Shown: piece after piece, positions 8,166 through 16,441 of the stretch | How positions within the stretch are numbered: the stretch's first letter is position 1 | How the letters are laid out: every line of letters starts with the position of its first letter | DNA from: Bin87 sp965222895 | GTDB lineage: Bacteria; Chloroflexota; Dehalococcoidia; Lucifugimonadales; UBA3495 | Length of the DNA stretch: 64,000 nucleotides | Assembly (NCBI GenBank): GCA_965222895.1 | Contig: CBDCVB010000002.1 | Coordinates: 1-64,000, forward strand | Direction: 5' to 3' | Notes under the pieces: generated by a model | Told to the model about the DNA's origin: nothing | The model's input: only the letters and a program-made list of their open reading frames with translations | Database searches by the model: none | Translations under genes and position numbers: made by a program

Positions 8166-9619
8166 CTCGACTTTGTACAAAAGCTAGATAAATTATAAGA
8201 ACAGGGTAAGCTCGACCAAATCACCACAAGAGGTCGAGTATGCCCACCCTGCCCGCAGTCATAGTAACCCTGCTGCTGCCCTTTGAGCACCTGTTTGACC
8301 CCAGGACCTGGCGCAAAGCCCAACTCCTGGCCATGGGAGCGATCCTGTCTCCCGGCAAACGCACCGTGTCCTCCGCCCTCAACATCCTGGGGATTGGGCA
8401 GCACGGCGACTTCGCCGTCTATCACCACGTGCTCAACCGCGCCCGATGGTCGCCACTGCAACTGAGCCGGGCGCTGTTGCTGCTGGTGGCCGGGCGCCTT
8501 GGTTCGTCCACCGAGCCGTTGGTGTTCGGCATTGACGAGACGGTGGAGCGACGCTGGGGCCGGAAGATTGCGGCCAAGGGGTGGTATCGGGATCCGGTGC
8601 GGTCCAAGGACGACCAGGTGGTGATGACCCCCGGATTGCAATGGGTGAGCCTGATGTTGCTGACGCGTATCGGGTGGGCGGGTCGATACTGGGCGCTGCC
8701 GTTTTTGACCGCGCTGGTGGTGTCGGCCCGCTACGACCGGCGCAAAGGCCGCCGGCACAAGACGGTAACCGACTACGCCCAGCAGATGCTGGTCTGCCTG
8801 CGCCGTTGGCTGCCGGAGAGGGACCTGGTGGTGGTGGCCGATGGCGGCTACGCCAAGCGCGAGTTCCTGCGGCATTGCCAGAGTATGTCAAAGCCGATTG
8901 TCGTCGTCACCAAACTGCGCAAGGACGCGTCCCTGTACCAGCCCGCGCCAGCGCGGCGGCCCGGCCAGATCGGGCGGCCCCGGGTGGTCGGCGCGCGACT
9001 GCCCAGTCCCACGGCGGTGCTGGACGATCCCGCTACACAATGGATTCCCTACCGCGCCACCGGTTCCGACGGCAGTACCGCCATGGTCGAGCTCGCTTCG
9101 GGCGTAGCGCTGTGGTACCACGGCGGGCCGCCGCGCCTTCCCATACGTTGGGTCGTCATCAGATACCTGGCGGAGCGCCGCGGGCCCTATGCTTTACTAT
9201 GCACCGACACCGAGGCGGAACCCCTGCGGATACTGCAGTGGTATCTGCTGCGGTGGCAGGTCGAGGTGACCTTTGAGGAGCTGCGGGCTCACCTGGGCAT
9301 GGAAACCCAGCGCCAGTGGTCGGAACGAGCCATCGCCCGAACCACCCCCGCGCTCTTTGGCCTGTTCAGCGTGGTGACGCTGGCCGCGGATATCCTGATC
9401 GAACAGCGTGGCGCCATGGCGCCGCGCACCGCGGCGTGGTATGACAAAACCAGCCCTTCCTTCGCCGACGCCATCGCCCTGGTCAGACGACACCTCTGGG
9501 TGCAGCAGGGAACTTTTATGCCGTCCGAGCGCGAGCACGAATCGATAAAAGTCCCGCGCCTCTTGTACCACAGGATGCTCGACACGCTAGCCTATGCCGC
9601 TTGATTGTACAAAGCCGAG
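8166..9619 (+). mobile_element. IS4/IS701-like insertion sequence, copy A
   Basis: The ends are CTCGACTTTGTACAA at 8166-8180 and TTGTACAAAGCCGAG at 9605-9619, inverted with one mismatch. The element is flanked by the 6-bp direct repeat ATGGGG (8160-8165 and 9620-9625). A near-identical copy lies at 26264-27732 and a diverged one at 51158-52624. It interrupts a GHKL ATPase gene. The clean duplication and near identity to the second copy indicate recent movement. Confidence 0.9.
8240..9604 (+). CDS. DDE transposase (IS4/IS701-like)
   Basis: A 454-residue transposase. Likely catalytic residues are the Asp in FGIDETVERRWGRK (about residue 97), the Asp in VVVADGGYAKREF (about 198) and the Glu in RWQVEVTFEE (about 343), where the RW..E..FEE pattern resembles the YREK signature of IS4-type enzymes. 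The N-terminus holds the helical VYHHVLNRARWS segment common to IS701-like enzymes. The gene is intact and fills most of the element. Confidence 0.9.
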   Translation: MPTLPAVIVTLLLPFEHLFDPRTWRKAQLLAMGAILSPGKRTVSSALNILGIGQHGDFAVYHHVLNRARWSPLQLSRALLLLVAGRLGSSTEPLVFGIDETVERRWGRKIAAKGWYRDPVRSKDDQVVMTPGLQWVSLMLLTRIGWAGRYWALPFLTALVVSARYDRRKGRRHKTVTDYAQQMLVCLRRWLPERDLVVVADGGYAKREFLRHCQSMSKPIVVVTKLRKDASLYQPAPARRPGQIGRPRVVGARLPSPTAVLDDPATQWIPYRATGSDGSTAMVELASGVALWYHGGPPRLPIRWVVIRYLAERRGPYALLCTDTEAEPLRILQWYLLRWQVEVTFEELRAHLGMETQRQWSERAIARTTPALFGLFSVVTLAADILIEQRGAMAPRTAAWYDKTSPSFADAIALVRRHLWVQQGTFMPSEREHESIKVPRLLYHRMLDTLAYAA

Positions 9620-10103
9620 ATGGGGACGATGGGGAAGAAGTTCTGGACGAAAACGGCATAGCGGAGGATGGGCTGGACGGCAATGACAATCACAATCAAT
9701 CGAATAATGGCGGCGGTCGGAAACGCAGAGGGAAAGCCCGTCCGGACCCCGGCCTTGGTCAAGGCAGCAATAGCGTCAGCCGTCAAACCTCATTGATTGG
9801 CCGTACCCGCATCGTGCGAACCAGCCCAGCAGGGCTTACCGTAGCCTTCACTGCTCAACAGAAAGACGGTGACACTTGCGCCTTCACGATACGGCCGGCC
9901 GGCGATGAATACCGCCGGGAGAAACGTATATCGGTCAGCGGCATAAGCGCCGTTAGCCCAGAAGACGTTACTGCCGCACTTAGCGGCAACATGATTAGGA
10001 TAGCCGGCGCCGCGGAGGGCAAGCGCATAACTCTCCAGCTAGACATCGGTTCCGATGCGCCCTATCTGGCCTACACCATCTCCGAACACCGAGAGAACGC
10101 CTG

Positions 10104-10958
10104 ATGAGTTATCGTAACCGACGGCTGATGCCACATCCGGTGCTCAGCGCAGACCGCGACGATTACCGGGACGAGTATGAATTTACTGCTGAGGTTCCCT
10201 GGAGCAGGGTTTCCGACGGCGGTCGGGATATTGTCATAACGGTTAAGTACCTGCTCAATGTCCCAACATTGCGAGACCTTATTACAGGAGGACGGGCCAG
10301 ATATTGCACGGTGGTAGAATGCTCCAAAACTTATCGCCGGAGTAGCCATATCTACGAAGGTTCGGAAGACCTCATTGTGCTGAAACGCCAGGAATACGAT
10401 GGCAAACTGACGCTGACACCTTACGTGGCCGCCATAGTTGACATTCCGGCTTTCAACCCGCCGGAGATAGATGATGAACTCCGGCAACTAATCCCAGCGG
10501 GTGGAGCAAACCTGCCGGCCGGGTCAATCTTGGCCATTGGAGCAGCAAGCGAAATTGAGCTGGAGAATGAGGCCGCCCTTGAGTCTATATTCGACCTCGC
10601 GCCTGACAGCAGGCTTCGCCTCGGGGAGTTCAGTGTTGACATCACCGGGCAACGCATTGCCATCAATGTTCACCCCGACACCAAGACCGAAATCCTGCGC
10701 GTGCGTAACCGTGCAGACCGGGAGCCTCTACTCCGCCAGGCACTGTATCTGTACGCTCTAGACAAAGCCATCCGCAACTTGGCCGAGCACGAGGGCAACC
10801 GCTGGGCTGACGTCATCAGACGTAAGCTAGCCGACAACGACATTGGCGATGATGATGAATTACTGCCCGAAAACTCAGAAACATCGGCCCAGCAGATTTT
10901 CCAGTATCCTCTGGGACGAATGCTAACCGCTCTGCAACAGGAAAGCGACGATGACTGA
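10104..10958 (+). CDS. Unknown protein, middle gene of the GHKL/PP-loop operon
   Basis: A 284-residue protein I do not recognise. It starts MSYRNRRLMPHPVLSADRDDY, is mixed alpha/beta through residue 210, and ends in a helical region with an acidic tail (DIGDDDELLPENSET and QQESDDD). No membrane segment, signal peptide or metal-binding cysteines are seen. Its ATG shares one base with the stop of the GHKL gene and its last eight bases overlap the start of the next gene, so the three are almost certainly co-translated and probably work together. A role as an adaptor or target-binding subunit is inference. Confidence 0.7.
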   Translation: MSYRNRRLMPHPVLSADRDDYRDEYEFTAEVPWSRVSDGGRDIVITVKYLLNVPTLRDLITGGRARYCTVVECSKTYRRSSHIYEGSEDLIVLKRQEYDGKLTLTPYVAAIVDIPAFNPPEIDDELRQLIPAGGANLPAGSILAIGAASEIELENEAALESIFDLAPDSRLRLGEFSVDITGQRIAINVHPDTKTEILRVRNRADREPLLRQALYLYALDKAIRNLAEHEGNRWADVIRRKLADNDIGDDDELLPENSETSAQQIFQYPLGRMLTALQQESDDD

Positions 10959-12564
10959 ACCGATGAACATACCTCGCCTGACGGATGAAGCCTTACGTGC
11001 GTTGGTCAATTTGGCTGATGCCCGGCCCGAATTATGGCTAGACCCGGAAGCGGATTTCGCGCAGGTCTTGGCAGAGAACGGCATTACACATTACGCCGAA
11101 CCCGCCGGTGTAACCGCCGATGACCTGTATTTAGCACCGCCGGACCACCCGCCACGACCGCGAGCGGACCGTCAAGCTCTGGACTGGAGCCAGCAGTTGC
11201 ATGGTATGACTCCGGCCAAGGCTGCTGACCCTAACCTGCTGGCATGGCTGAATCACTTCGTCCTGCACCAGTACGGCACCAAACGGTGGCCTTTGGTAAC
11301 ACGAGCCAATCCGGTCAGCCACATCAGAAGGCATTGGCTTACCGAGCAGCTCACCGACATCTGGGAATCGAGCATCGCCGGCCGAACCTGGTGGATTGCC
11401 GAAACGTGTCGCCGGGCCGCTGAATACTCCGGCGGTGCGTTCACGGCCCAACAGGCTCTGGACCATTTCAGTGAAAACGCCGAAAATTACCACAACTCCG
11501 TGCAGTTCAACCTGATGCGCAACCCGCTGCTGCTGGCAGAATGCGTCCGCGCGCTACTCAATGAAGCGACTGGCATCAGCACGGTTGGCTACCGTAGGAT
11601 GGTCCGGCAATTGAACCTGGAGGCCGGAGCGCTACTCTTGGATGCGTTAAACCGCCAGCAAGTACGCGGCCTGATTGTCAAAATTCTTGAAGAGACTATG
11701 TCGGAACCGGAATGGGTCAGAGACCGCCAATATTTGCGAAATCGCAACATTACTCGGGTATTGAGCCTGGGCGCCGGTACGCAATCCACAGTACTGGCTT
11801 TAATGGCCGAACAAGGTTACGCCGGCATTATCCGGCCGGACTTTGCCATTTTCGCCGATACCGGCTGGGAGCCGCCGGCAGTGTATGAGCATCTGGAGTG
11901 GCTGAAAACGCAACTGTCCTACGAAGTTGTTACTGTAAGCGCCGGCAACATTAAGGATAATATTCTTGCCGGCACCAACCCTGACGGGGAAAAATTTCTG
12001 GATGTGCCGGCTTTTTTGACTAACCCGGATGGCAATCTGTCCATATCGGCTCGCCAATGCACCAGCCACTATAAGCTGATGCCTATTTTTCGCGAATTGC
12101 GCGACCGCTTGGGTCTGGCTGATGGCAAGCGGGCACCCAAAGACGTTCAGGTAGAAATGTGGCTGGGCATTAGCGCCGACGAAATGGCGCGTCAGAAACC
12201 AAGCCGCGAGGAGTGGATTACCAACCGCTGGCCGCTCATCGAGCAGGGATACAGCCGGGCGCAATTATATCAGTGGTTTACGGAACGCTACCCGGAGCGA
12301 GATTTGCCACGCAGCGCCTGCATAGGCTGCCCGTATCATAGCGACAGCGAGTGGAAGTATCTGAAAGAATATGACCCCAAATCATTCTCTGAAGCGGTAT
12401 TCGTAGATAGAGCATTGCGCGAAATGCCGCAACTCCGGGAATTGAGCAAGGGAACCGCTTACTTGCATCGCAGACGACAGCCGCTGGACGAGGTTGATTT
12501 TAGCAACACGAAAGACTACACCGAAGCAATGCAGGAAGAATGCGAAGGTCTCTGTGGCATTTAA
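10951..12564 (+). CDS. DUF6339-like domain fused to PP-loop (PAPS-reductase-like) ATPase
   Basis: A 537-residue fusion. Residues about 75-230 (AWLNHFVLHQYGTKRWP, GRTWWIAETCRRAAEY, then NSVQFNLMRNPLLL) resemble DUF6339 from memory. Residues about 268-520 form a PP-loop domain of the phosphoadenylylsulfate-reductase type: nucleotide loop LSLGAGTQSTVLAL, FADTGWEPP, a Cys in ARQCTSHYK, WLGISADEMAR and a second Cys pair in SACIGCPYHSDSEW. This version resembles the phage- and defence-island PP-loop proteins more than the sulfate-assimilation enzyme, since no sulfite reductase or APS kinase is nearby. It probably adenylates or thiolates a substrate, perhaps a nucleic acid. The chemistry is inference. 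Confidence 0.75.
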   Translation: MTEPMNIPRLTDEALRALVNLADARPELWLDPEADFAQVLAENGITHYAEPAGVTADDLYLAPPDHPPRPRADRQALDWSQQLHGMTPAKAADPNLLAWLNHFVLHQYGTKRWPLVTRANPVSHIRRHWLTEQLTDIWESSIAGRTWWIAETCRRAAEYSGGAFTAQQALDHFSENAENYHNSVQFNLMRNPLLLAECVRALLNEATGISTVGYRRMVRQLNLEAGALLLDALNRQQVRGLIVKILEETMSEPEWVRDRQYLRNRNITRVLSLGAGTQSTVLALMAEQGYAGIIRPDFAIFADTGWEPPAVYEHLEWLKTQLSYEVVTVSAGNIKDNILAGTNPDGEKFLDVPAFLTNPDGNLSISARQCTSHYKLMPIFRELRDRLGLADGKRAPKDVQVEMWLGISADEMARQKPSREEWITNRWPLIEQGYSRAQLYQWFTERYPERDLPRSACIGCPYHSDSEWKYLKEYDPKSFSEAVFVDRALREMPQLRELSKGTAYLHRRRQPLDEVDFSNTKDYTEAMQEECEGLCGI

Positions 12565-12587
12565 AACCGCAGAGCAGGAGGCAAACC

Positions 12588-13505
12588 ATGACCGAGTATC
12601 TGGAAGGCATCGTAGAACCCGGCCAGGAGGCCGTGCAACTAGCCACCGGCTTCGCCTTCACCGAAGGCCCGGTGTGGCACCCCGACGGCTACTGGCTGTT
12701 CGTCGACTTGCGACGGGAACCCCCGGTCATTCACCGGATGTCTCCCGCCGGCGGCGCGCCTGACATCATTCGGGAACCCAGCGGCGGCACCAACGGCATC
12801 ACTTTCGACCTGCAGGGTCGGCTCCTGATGTGTGAAGGAGACAGCCGGGCCATCACCCGCCTGGAAGCGGACGGTACCATCAACGTGGTAGCCGACCGCT
12901 GGGACGGCAAGCGGTTCCATCGCCCCAACGACATCGTCACCCGCAGCGACGGAAGCGTTTTCTTCACCAACCCCAGCGGCCGCGTTCCGGAGGAGGAGCA
13001 GGAGATCGAGTTCCCCGGCACCATCCACCGGATTGCCCCCGACGGCACGGTGGAAATGTCCGCCCACGACATTGACTTCCCCAACGGCATCGCCTTCTCG
13101 CCCGATGAGTCGGTGCTCTACGTGTCCAACACTCGAAAACTCGGCGAACGACCGGACCAGTATTGGGATGGGGAGATAAAGCAAAACCAGTTCATTCAGG
13201 CTTACGATGTGGCAGCCGGCGGCTCGCTCAGCAACAGCCGCGTCTTCGGCAGCATGGCCTCCGCCGAAGACGGTGTGCCCGACGGCATGAAGGTGGACGC
13301 GGCCGGCCGCGTGTACTGCACCGGGTCGGGCGGAGTTTGGGTCTTTTCTCCAGAAGGAGAGCATCTGGGCATCATTCGGGTGCCGGAGATCCCAGCCAAC
13401 TGCGCCTTTGGTGGCCCCGACTTTCGCACCATGCTGTTCACCGCCCGCACGTCGGTGTACAGCCTGCGGATGACGACGCCCGGCGCCCCGCTACCGAGGG
13501 CCTGA
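12588..13505 (+). CDS. SMP-30/gluconolactonase-family lactonase
   Basis: A 305-residue six-bladed beta-propeller. The N-terminal metal-ligand Glu lies in GFAFTEGPVWHPDG (Glu about 26), the Asn of GGTNGITFD and FHRPNDIV supplies further ligands, and FPNGIAFSPDESVLYVSNT carries the blade signature with the conserved Asn and Asp. The ATG at 12588 is preceded by CAGGAGG. Family members hydrolyse sugar lactones or related esters using a divalent cation. It begins a catabolic set with the flavin oxidase and racemase-family genes that follow, 19 and 24 bases apart. The exact substrate is unknown. Confidence 0.85.
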   Translation: MTEYLEGIVEPGQEAVQLATGFAFTEGPVWHPDGYWLFVDLRREPPVIHRMSPAGGAPDIIREPSGGTNGITFDLQGRLLMCEGDSRAITRLEADGTINVVADRWDGKRFHRPNDIVTRSDGSVFFTNPSGRVPEEEQEIEFPGTIHRIAPDGTVEMSAHDIDFPNGIAFSPDESVLYVSNTRKLGERPDQYWDGEIKQNQFIQAYDVAAGGSLSNSRVFGSMASAEDGVPDGMKVDAAGRVYCTGSGGVWVFSPEGEHLGIIRVPEIPANCAFGGPDFRTMLFTARTSVYSLRMTTPGAPLPRA

Positions 13506-13523
13506 TCCGACCGGCACCGTTAA

Positions 13524-14660
13524 ATGCGCGAGTTTGACGCCATTGTAATAGGGGTAGGCGGAATGGGTAGCGCCGCCGCCTACCATCTGGCCAAACGCAA
13601 TTGGCGCGTTTTGGGCCTTGAGCAATATGACGTCCCCAACGAGATGGGCTCCTCCCACGGGATCAGTCGAATGATCCGGCTGGCATATCATGAGGACCCG
13701 TCGTACATACCGTTGCTGCGCCGCTCCTACGAGTTGTGGCACCAACTGGAAAACCTCGCTGGCGAACGCCTCCTGGTCAACACCGGCTGCCTTCGGGGCG
13801 GCCTCGGAGACAACCGAATCCTGGAAGGCTCCATCGCAACCCTGCGCGAGCACAACCTGCCCTATCGTCTGTTGAGCGGGCCGGAGGTCAACGCCGAATG
13901 GCCCGGCTACAACCTTCCGGAAGAAGCGATGATGGTGTACGAGCAGAATGGCGGATTCCTGCTGTCGGAGCGGTGCATCGTATCCCACGTCGCTGCCGCC
14001 CTGGATCTCGGCGCCGAAGTACACGGTCGGGAGGCAGCCCGGGATTGGGAACCCACTGCGTCCGGCGGCGTCATCGTCCATACGGACAAAGACACCTACA
14101 CCGCCCGCAATTTGGTTATCACCGCGGGAGCGTGGGCCGGCAAGGTGGCGCCGCAAGTGGCCGCACACGCCCGTCCCGAACGACAGGTGCTGGGATGGTT
14201 CGCTCCGAAACGACCGGAATTATTCCGGCCGGCTGCGTTTCCCGTTTTCGGCGTCGTCGTAGACGAGGGCCGGTTCTACGGGTTCCCGTCCTACGGTATG
14301 CCCGGATTCAAGCTGGGATTGTTCCACCATTTCCGCGAGCAGGTCGACCCGGACACGATGGATCGGGAGCCCAACGCACAAGACGAAGCGGCGCTGCGGG
14401 ATTTCACGGAACGCTACTTTCCGGAAGCTGCCGGTCCCACCCTGGCCCTGAAGACCTGCATCTTTACCAACACGCCGGACGAGCATTTCATAATCGACAC
14501 GCTGCCCGACTATCCGCAAGTCTCCATTGCTGCCGGGTTCTCCGGCCACGGCTTCAAGTTCTGCAGCGTGGTGGGCGAAATCATGGCTGATCTGGCCCAG
14601 CACGGGGCAACGGAACACAACATCGGCCTGTTCCAACTGGGCCGTTTCGACGAGCGGTAA
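13524..14660 (+). CDS. Monomeric sarcosine oxidase / N-methyltryptophan oxidase-like flavoenzyme
   Basis: A 378-residue FAD oxidase of normal length. The dinucleotide fold is IVIGVGGMGSAAAYHLAKR (residues 6-24), followed by GSSHGISRMIRLAYHEDPSYIPL, the MSOX/MTOX signature. The C-terminal part has KTCIFTNTPDEHFIID, where the Cys corresponds to the covalent flavin site, and IAAGFSGHGFKFCSVVGE. It should oxidise a secondary amine N-methyl group to formaldehyde and H2O2. The actual amine is unknown. Tight spacing to the flanking lactonase and racemase-family genes suggests a shared catabolic operon. Confidence 0.87.
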   Translation: MREFDAIVIGVGGMGSAAAYHLAKRNWRVLGLEQYDVPNEMGSSHGISRMIRLAYHEDPSYIPLLRRSYELWHQLENLAGERLLVNTGCLRGGLGDNRILEGSIATLREHNLPYRLLSGPEVNAEWPGYNLPEEAMMVYEQNGGFLLSERCIVSHVAAALDLGAEVHGREAARDWEPTASGGVIVHTDKDTYTARNLVITAGAWAGKVAPQVAAHARPERQVLGWFAPKRPELFRPAAFPVFGVVVDEGRFYGFPSYGMPGFKLGLFHHFREQVDPDTMDREPNAQDEAALRDFTERYFPEAAGPTLALKTCIFTNTPDEHFIIDTLPDYPQVSIAAGFSGHGFKFCSVVGEIMADLAQHGATEHNIGLFQLGRFDER

Positions 14661-14684
14661 CCCTCCACCCAAGGAAACTTTTTG

Positions 14685-15860
14685 ATGAAAATAACCGACG
14701 TTGAAGCAATCGTGCTGATTTGGCCACCACCGGACCGGGACTATTGGACTGCGCTGCGACCCATCGGCCGGGTCAATGAGTTGCTGGTTCGCGTTCACAC
14801 CGATGCCGGGTTCTACGGCATCGGAGAAGCCCACAGCTCCGGGCAGGGTTTCGCCGGTCTGTACCGGCAATCCGCAGACGGCGCCATGCACGCCGATGGT
14901 GCCTCGCGCGCCGTGGTCGACTTGCTCAAGCCCATGCTGGTTGGTCGCGACCCGGTCGACAACGAACGGCTGTGGGACGAGATGTTCGGCCTCTGCCACC
15001 AGATTGGCTGGGGTGCCTCAGGTTTCGGAAGGCCGCAAATCCTCACCGCCATGGCCGCCGTTGACATTGCGTTGTGGGACATCAAGGGCAAGGCCGCCAA
15101 TCTACCCGTCTACAAGCTGCTCGGCGGATACGACAACTCGGTGCCCTGTTATGTAACCGGAGGCTACTACCAGGACGGTAAGTCGGTATCCGACCTGGTC
15201 AACGAATGTGAAACCTATGTGGATATGGGCTACGAAGCCATCAAACTGAAAATCGGGCACGTCAGCCTGGCCGAGGACTACGAACGGGTCAGTTCGGTTC
15301 GCAGCGCCGTTGGCCCCGGCATTGATCTGATGCTCGACGTGAACGAGGGTTGGGACGTAAACACCGCCATAGCCGGCGCCCGAATGCTGGAGCCGCTGAA
15401 CATCCGCTGGCTCGAGGAACCCGTCCATTGGTACGACCGCGTGGACGGACTGGGCAAGGTAGCCGCCAGCACCAGCATCCCCATCGCCTCGGGTGAAAAC
15501 GCGATTACCCGTTGGGATGCCCGCGACCTGATCCACCACGGCGGCGTCAGGGTGATGCAGTACGACAGCACACGCAACGGCGGCATCACCGAGTGCCTGC
15601 GCATCGCCGGCCTGTGCGCCGCCGAAAACGTGCGCCTGGCGCCCCATCACGACCCACAGGTACACGGGCACATCGTAGCTGGCCTCGCCGTCGGCGAAAT
15701 CTGCGAAACCTTCCCCAGCGCAGACCGGGATCCGATCTGGGAAGAACTGTTCACCGTGCGGCCGGAAATCGTGGGCGGCCGGATGCAGTTGTTGGATGGC
15801 CCCGGTTGGGGCATCGAACTGAATGAACGCACCCTGAAACGGCGCGGTGTGTGGGCCTGA
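14685..15860 (+). CDS. Enolase-superfamily (mandelate racemase/muconate lactonizing) enzyme
   Basis: A 391-residue enzyme. The capping domain is at the N-terminus; the barrel carries the KxK base motif (AIKLKIGH, about 185), metal ligands Asp in LMLDVNEGWD (about 212), Glu in IRWLEEPVH (about 238) and Glu in IASGENAI (about 263), and a His in APHHDPQVHGH (about 315). All ligands are present, so it should be active in proton abstraction beside a carboxylate, probably as a sugar-acid dehydratase or racemase. The ATG at 14685 is nine bases after AAGGA and is preferred to the TTG one codon earlier. Multiple such enzymes are typical of SAR202 bacteria. Confidence 0.87.
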   Translation: MKITDVEAIVLIWPPPDRDYWTALRPIGRVNELLVRVHTDAGFYGIGEAHSSGQGFAGLYRQSADGAMHADGASRAVVDLLKPMLVGRDPVDNERLWDEMFGLCHQIGWGASGFGRPQILTAMAAVDIALWDIKGKAANLPVYKLLGGYDNSVPCYVTGGYYQDGKSVSDLVNECETYVDMGYEAIKLKIGHVSLAEDYERVSSVRSAVGPGIDLMLDVNEGWDVNTAIAGARMLEPLNIRWLEEPVHWYDRVDGLGKVAASTSIPIASGENAITRWDARDLIHHGGVRVMQYDSTRNGGITECLRIAGLCAAENVRLAPHHDPQVHGHIVAGLAVGEICETFPSADRDPIWEELFTVRPEIVGGRMQLLDGPGWGIELNERTLKRRGVWA

Positions 15861-15890
15861 ACCCTGGCCCGCGCCGGTAGCAGGCGTGAA

Positions 15891-16265
15891 TTGATCTGGA
15901 TACTGGTGGCCATCGGCGGCGGGGCCGGCTCCGTGCTCCGCTACGGCGCCAATCGGCTGGCCATCTACTACCCGGGCGCCGATACGGTGGCCGGCACCTT
16001 CGCCGTGAATATCGCCGGGTCATTCGCGCTGGGCTTGCTGTCCAGCATATTTTTGGCGCGCAGTGGCCTGTCCATAGAGTTGCGCGCGATGCTGACAGTT
16101 GGCCTGTTGGGAGGGTTCACCACGTTCTCAACACTGGCCTACGACGGTGTGCGCTTGTTGTCCGGCGGAGAGTACGTGCGCGCCGGCACGACCATCGCCG
16201 CCAACATAATTATCGGTCTCGTGGCCGCCTACCTGGGCGTGTGGGCCGGCCGGATGGTGTCATAA
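15891..16265 (+). CDS. crcB: Fluoride ion channel CrcB/FluC
   Basis: A 124-residue protein with four membrane helices. The signatures GGGAGSVLRYGANR (residues 8-21), GTFAVNIAGSFALG (about 35-48) with the conserved Asn, and VGLLGGFTTFSTLAYD (about 70-85) with the pore Gly-Gly-Phe-Thr-Thr-Phe-Ser-Thr are all intact. It works as a dual-topology dimer exporting fluoride. The only start in a sensible position is TTG at 15891. No fluoride riboswitch was recognised in the short leader. Confidence 0.93.
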   Translation: MIWILVAIGGGAGSVLRYGANRLAIYYPGADTVAGTFAVNIAGSFALGLLSSIFLARSGLSIELRAMLTVGLLGGFTTFSTLAYDGVRLLSGGEYVRAGTTIAANIIIGLVAAYLGVWAGRMVS

Positions 16266-16441
16266 CCGCTCTAGTCGGTTAATTCGCCGTACAGATAGGC
16301 AACCCGTTGTATTACGAAAACTGATACTATGCTAGATCTGGCATTACGCTAGATTTGGTAGGTTCGGCTAGTAACTGTTCAGAGTTGCGGGGAAGTGAGC
16401 AGTTGTCGGCAAGCGGCGAGGGGATTCAGTCCTTGGGCGCG

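Larger units (their letters stand above)
6716..10104 (+). pseudogene. GHKL-type ATPase gene, first gene of a putative defence operon, split by IS
   Basis: Removing the IS at 8166-9619 plus one copy of the 6-bp duplication ATGGGG joins 6716-8165 to 9626-10104 in one frame of about 642 residues. The N-terminal part is a GHKL ATPase: an N-box RETIQNSLDA (residues 40-49), VIVDRNTTGL (116-124) as the DxxxxG-type motif, and GGSFGIGKNA (151-160) as the G-rich lid. The remainder is unfamiliar; after residue 480 comes an acidic Asn/Asp/Gly-rich linker and a beta-rich C-terminal domain. The ATG at 6716 has AAGGAG upstream. The stop overlaps the next start by one base (TGATG), so this gene opens a three-gene unit. 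As it stands the product is truncated after about 483 native residues. Confidence 0.75.

Noticed and set aside
8126..8875. Minus-strand open frame opposite the first IS4/IS701-like transposase
   Set aside because: It is antisense and recurs opposite the other copy; composition is His/Gln-rich shadow.
10951..12564. Assimilatory PAPS reductase (CysH)
   Set aside because: The 265-residue N-terminal domain, operon partners and lack of sulfate-assimilation genes make a metabolic role unlikely.
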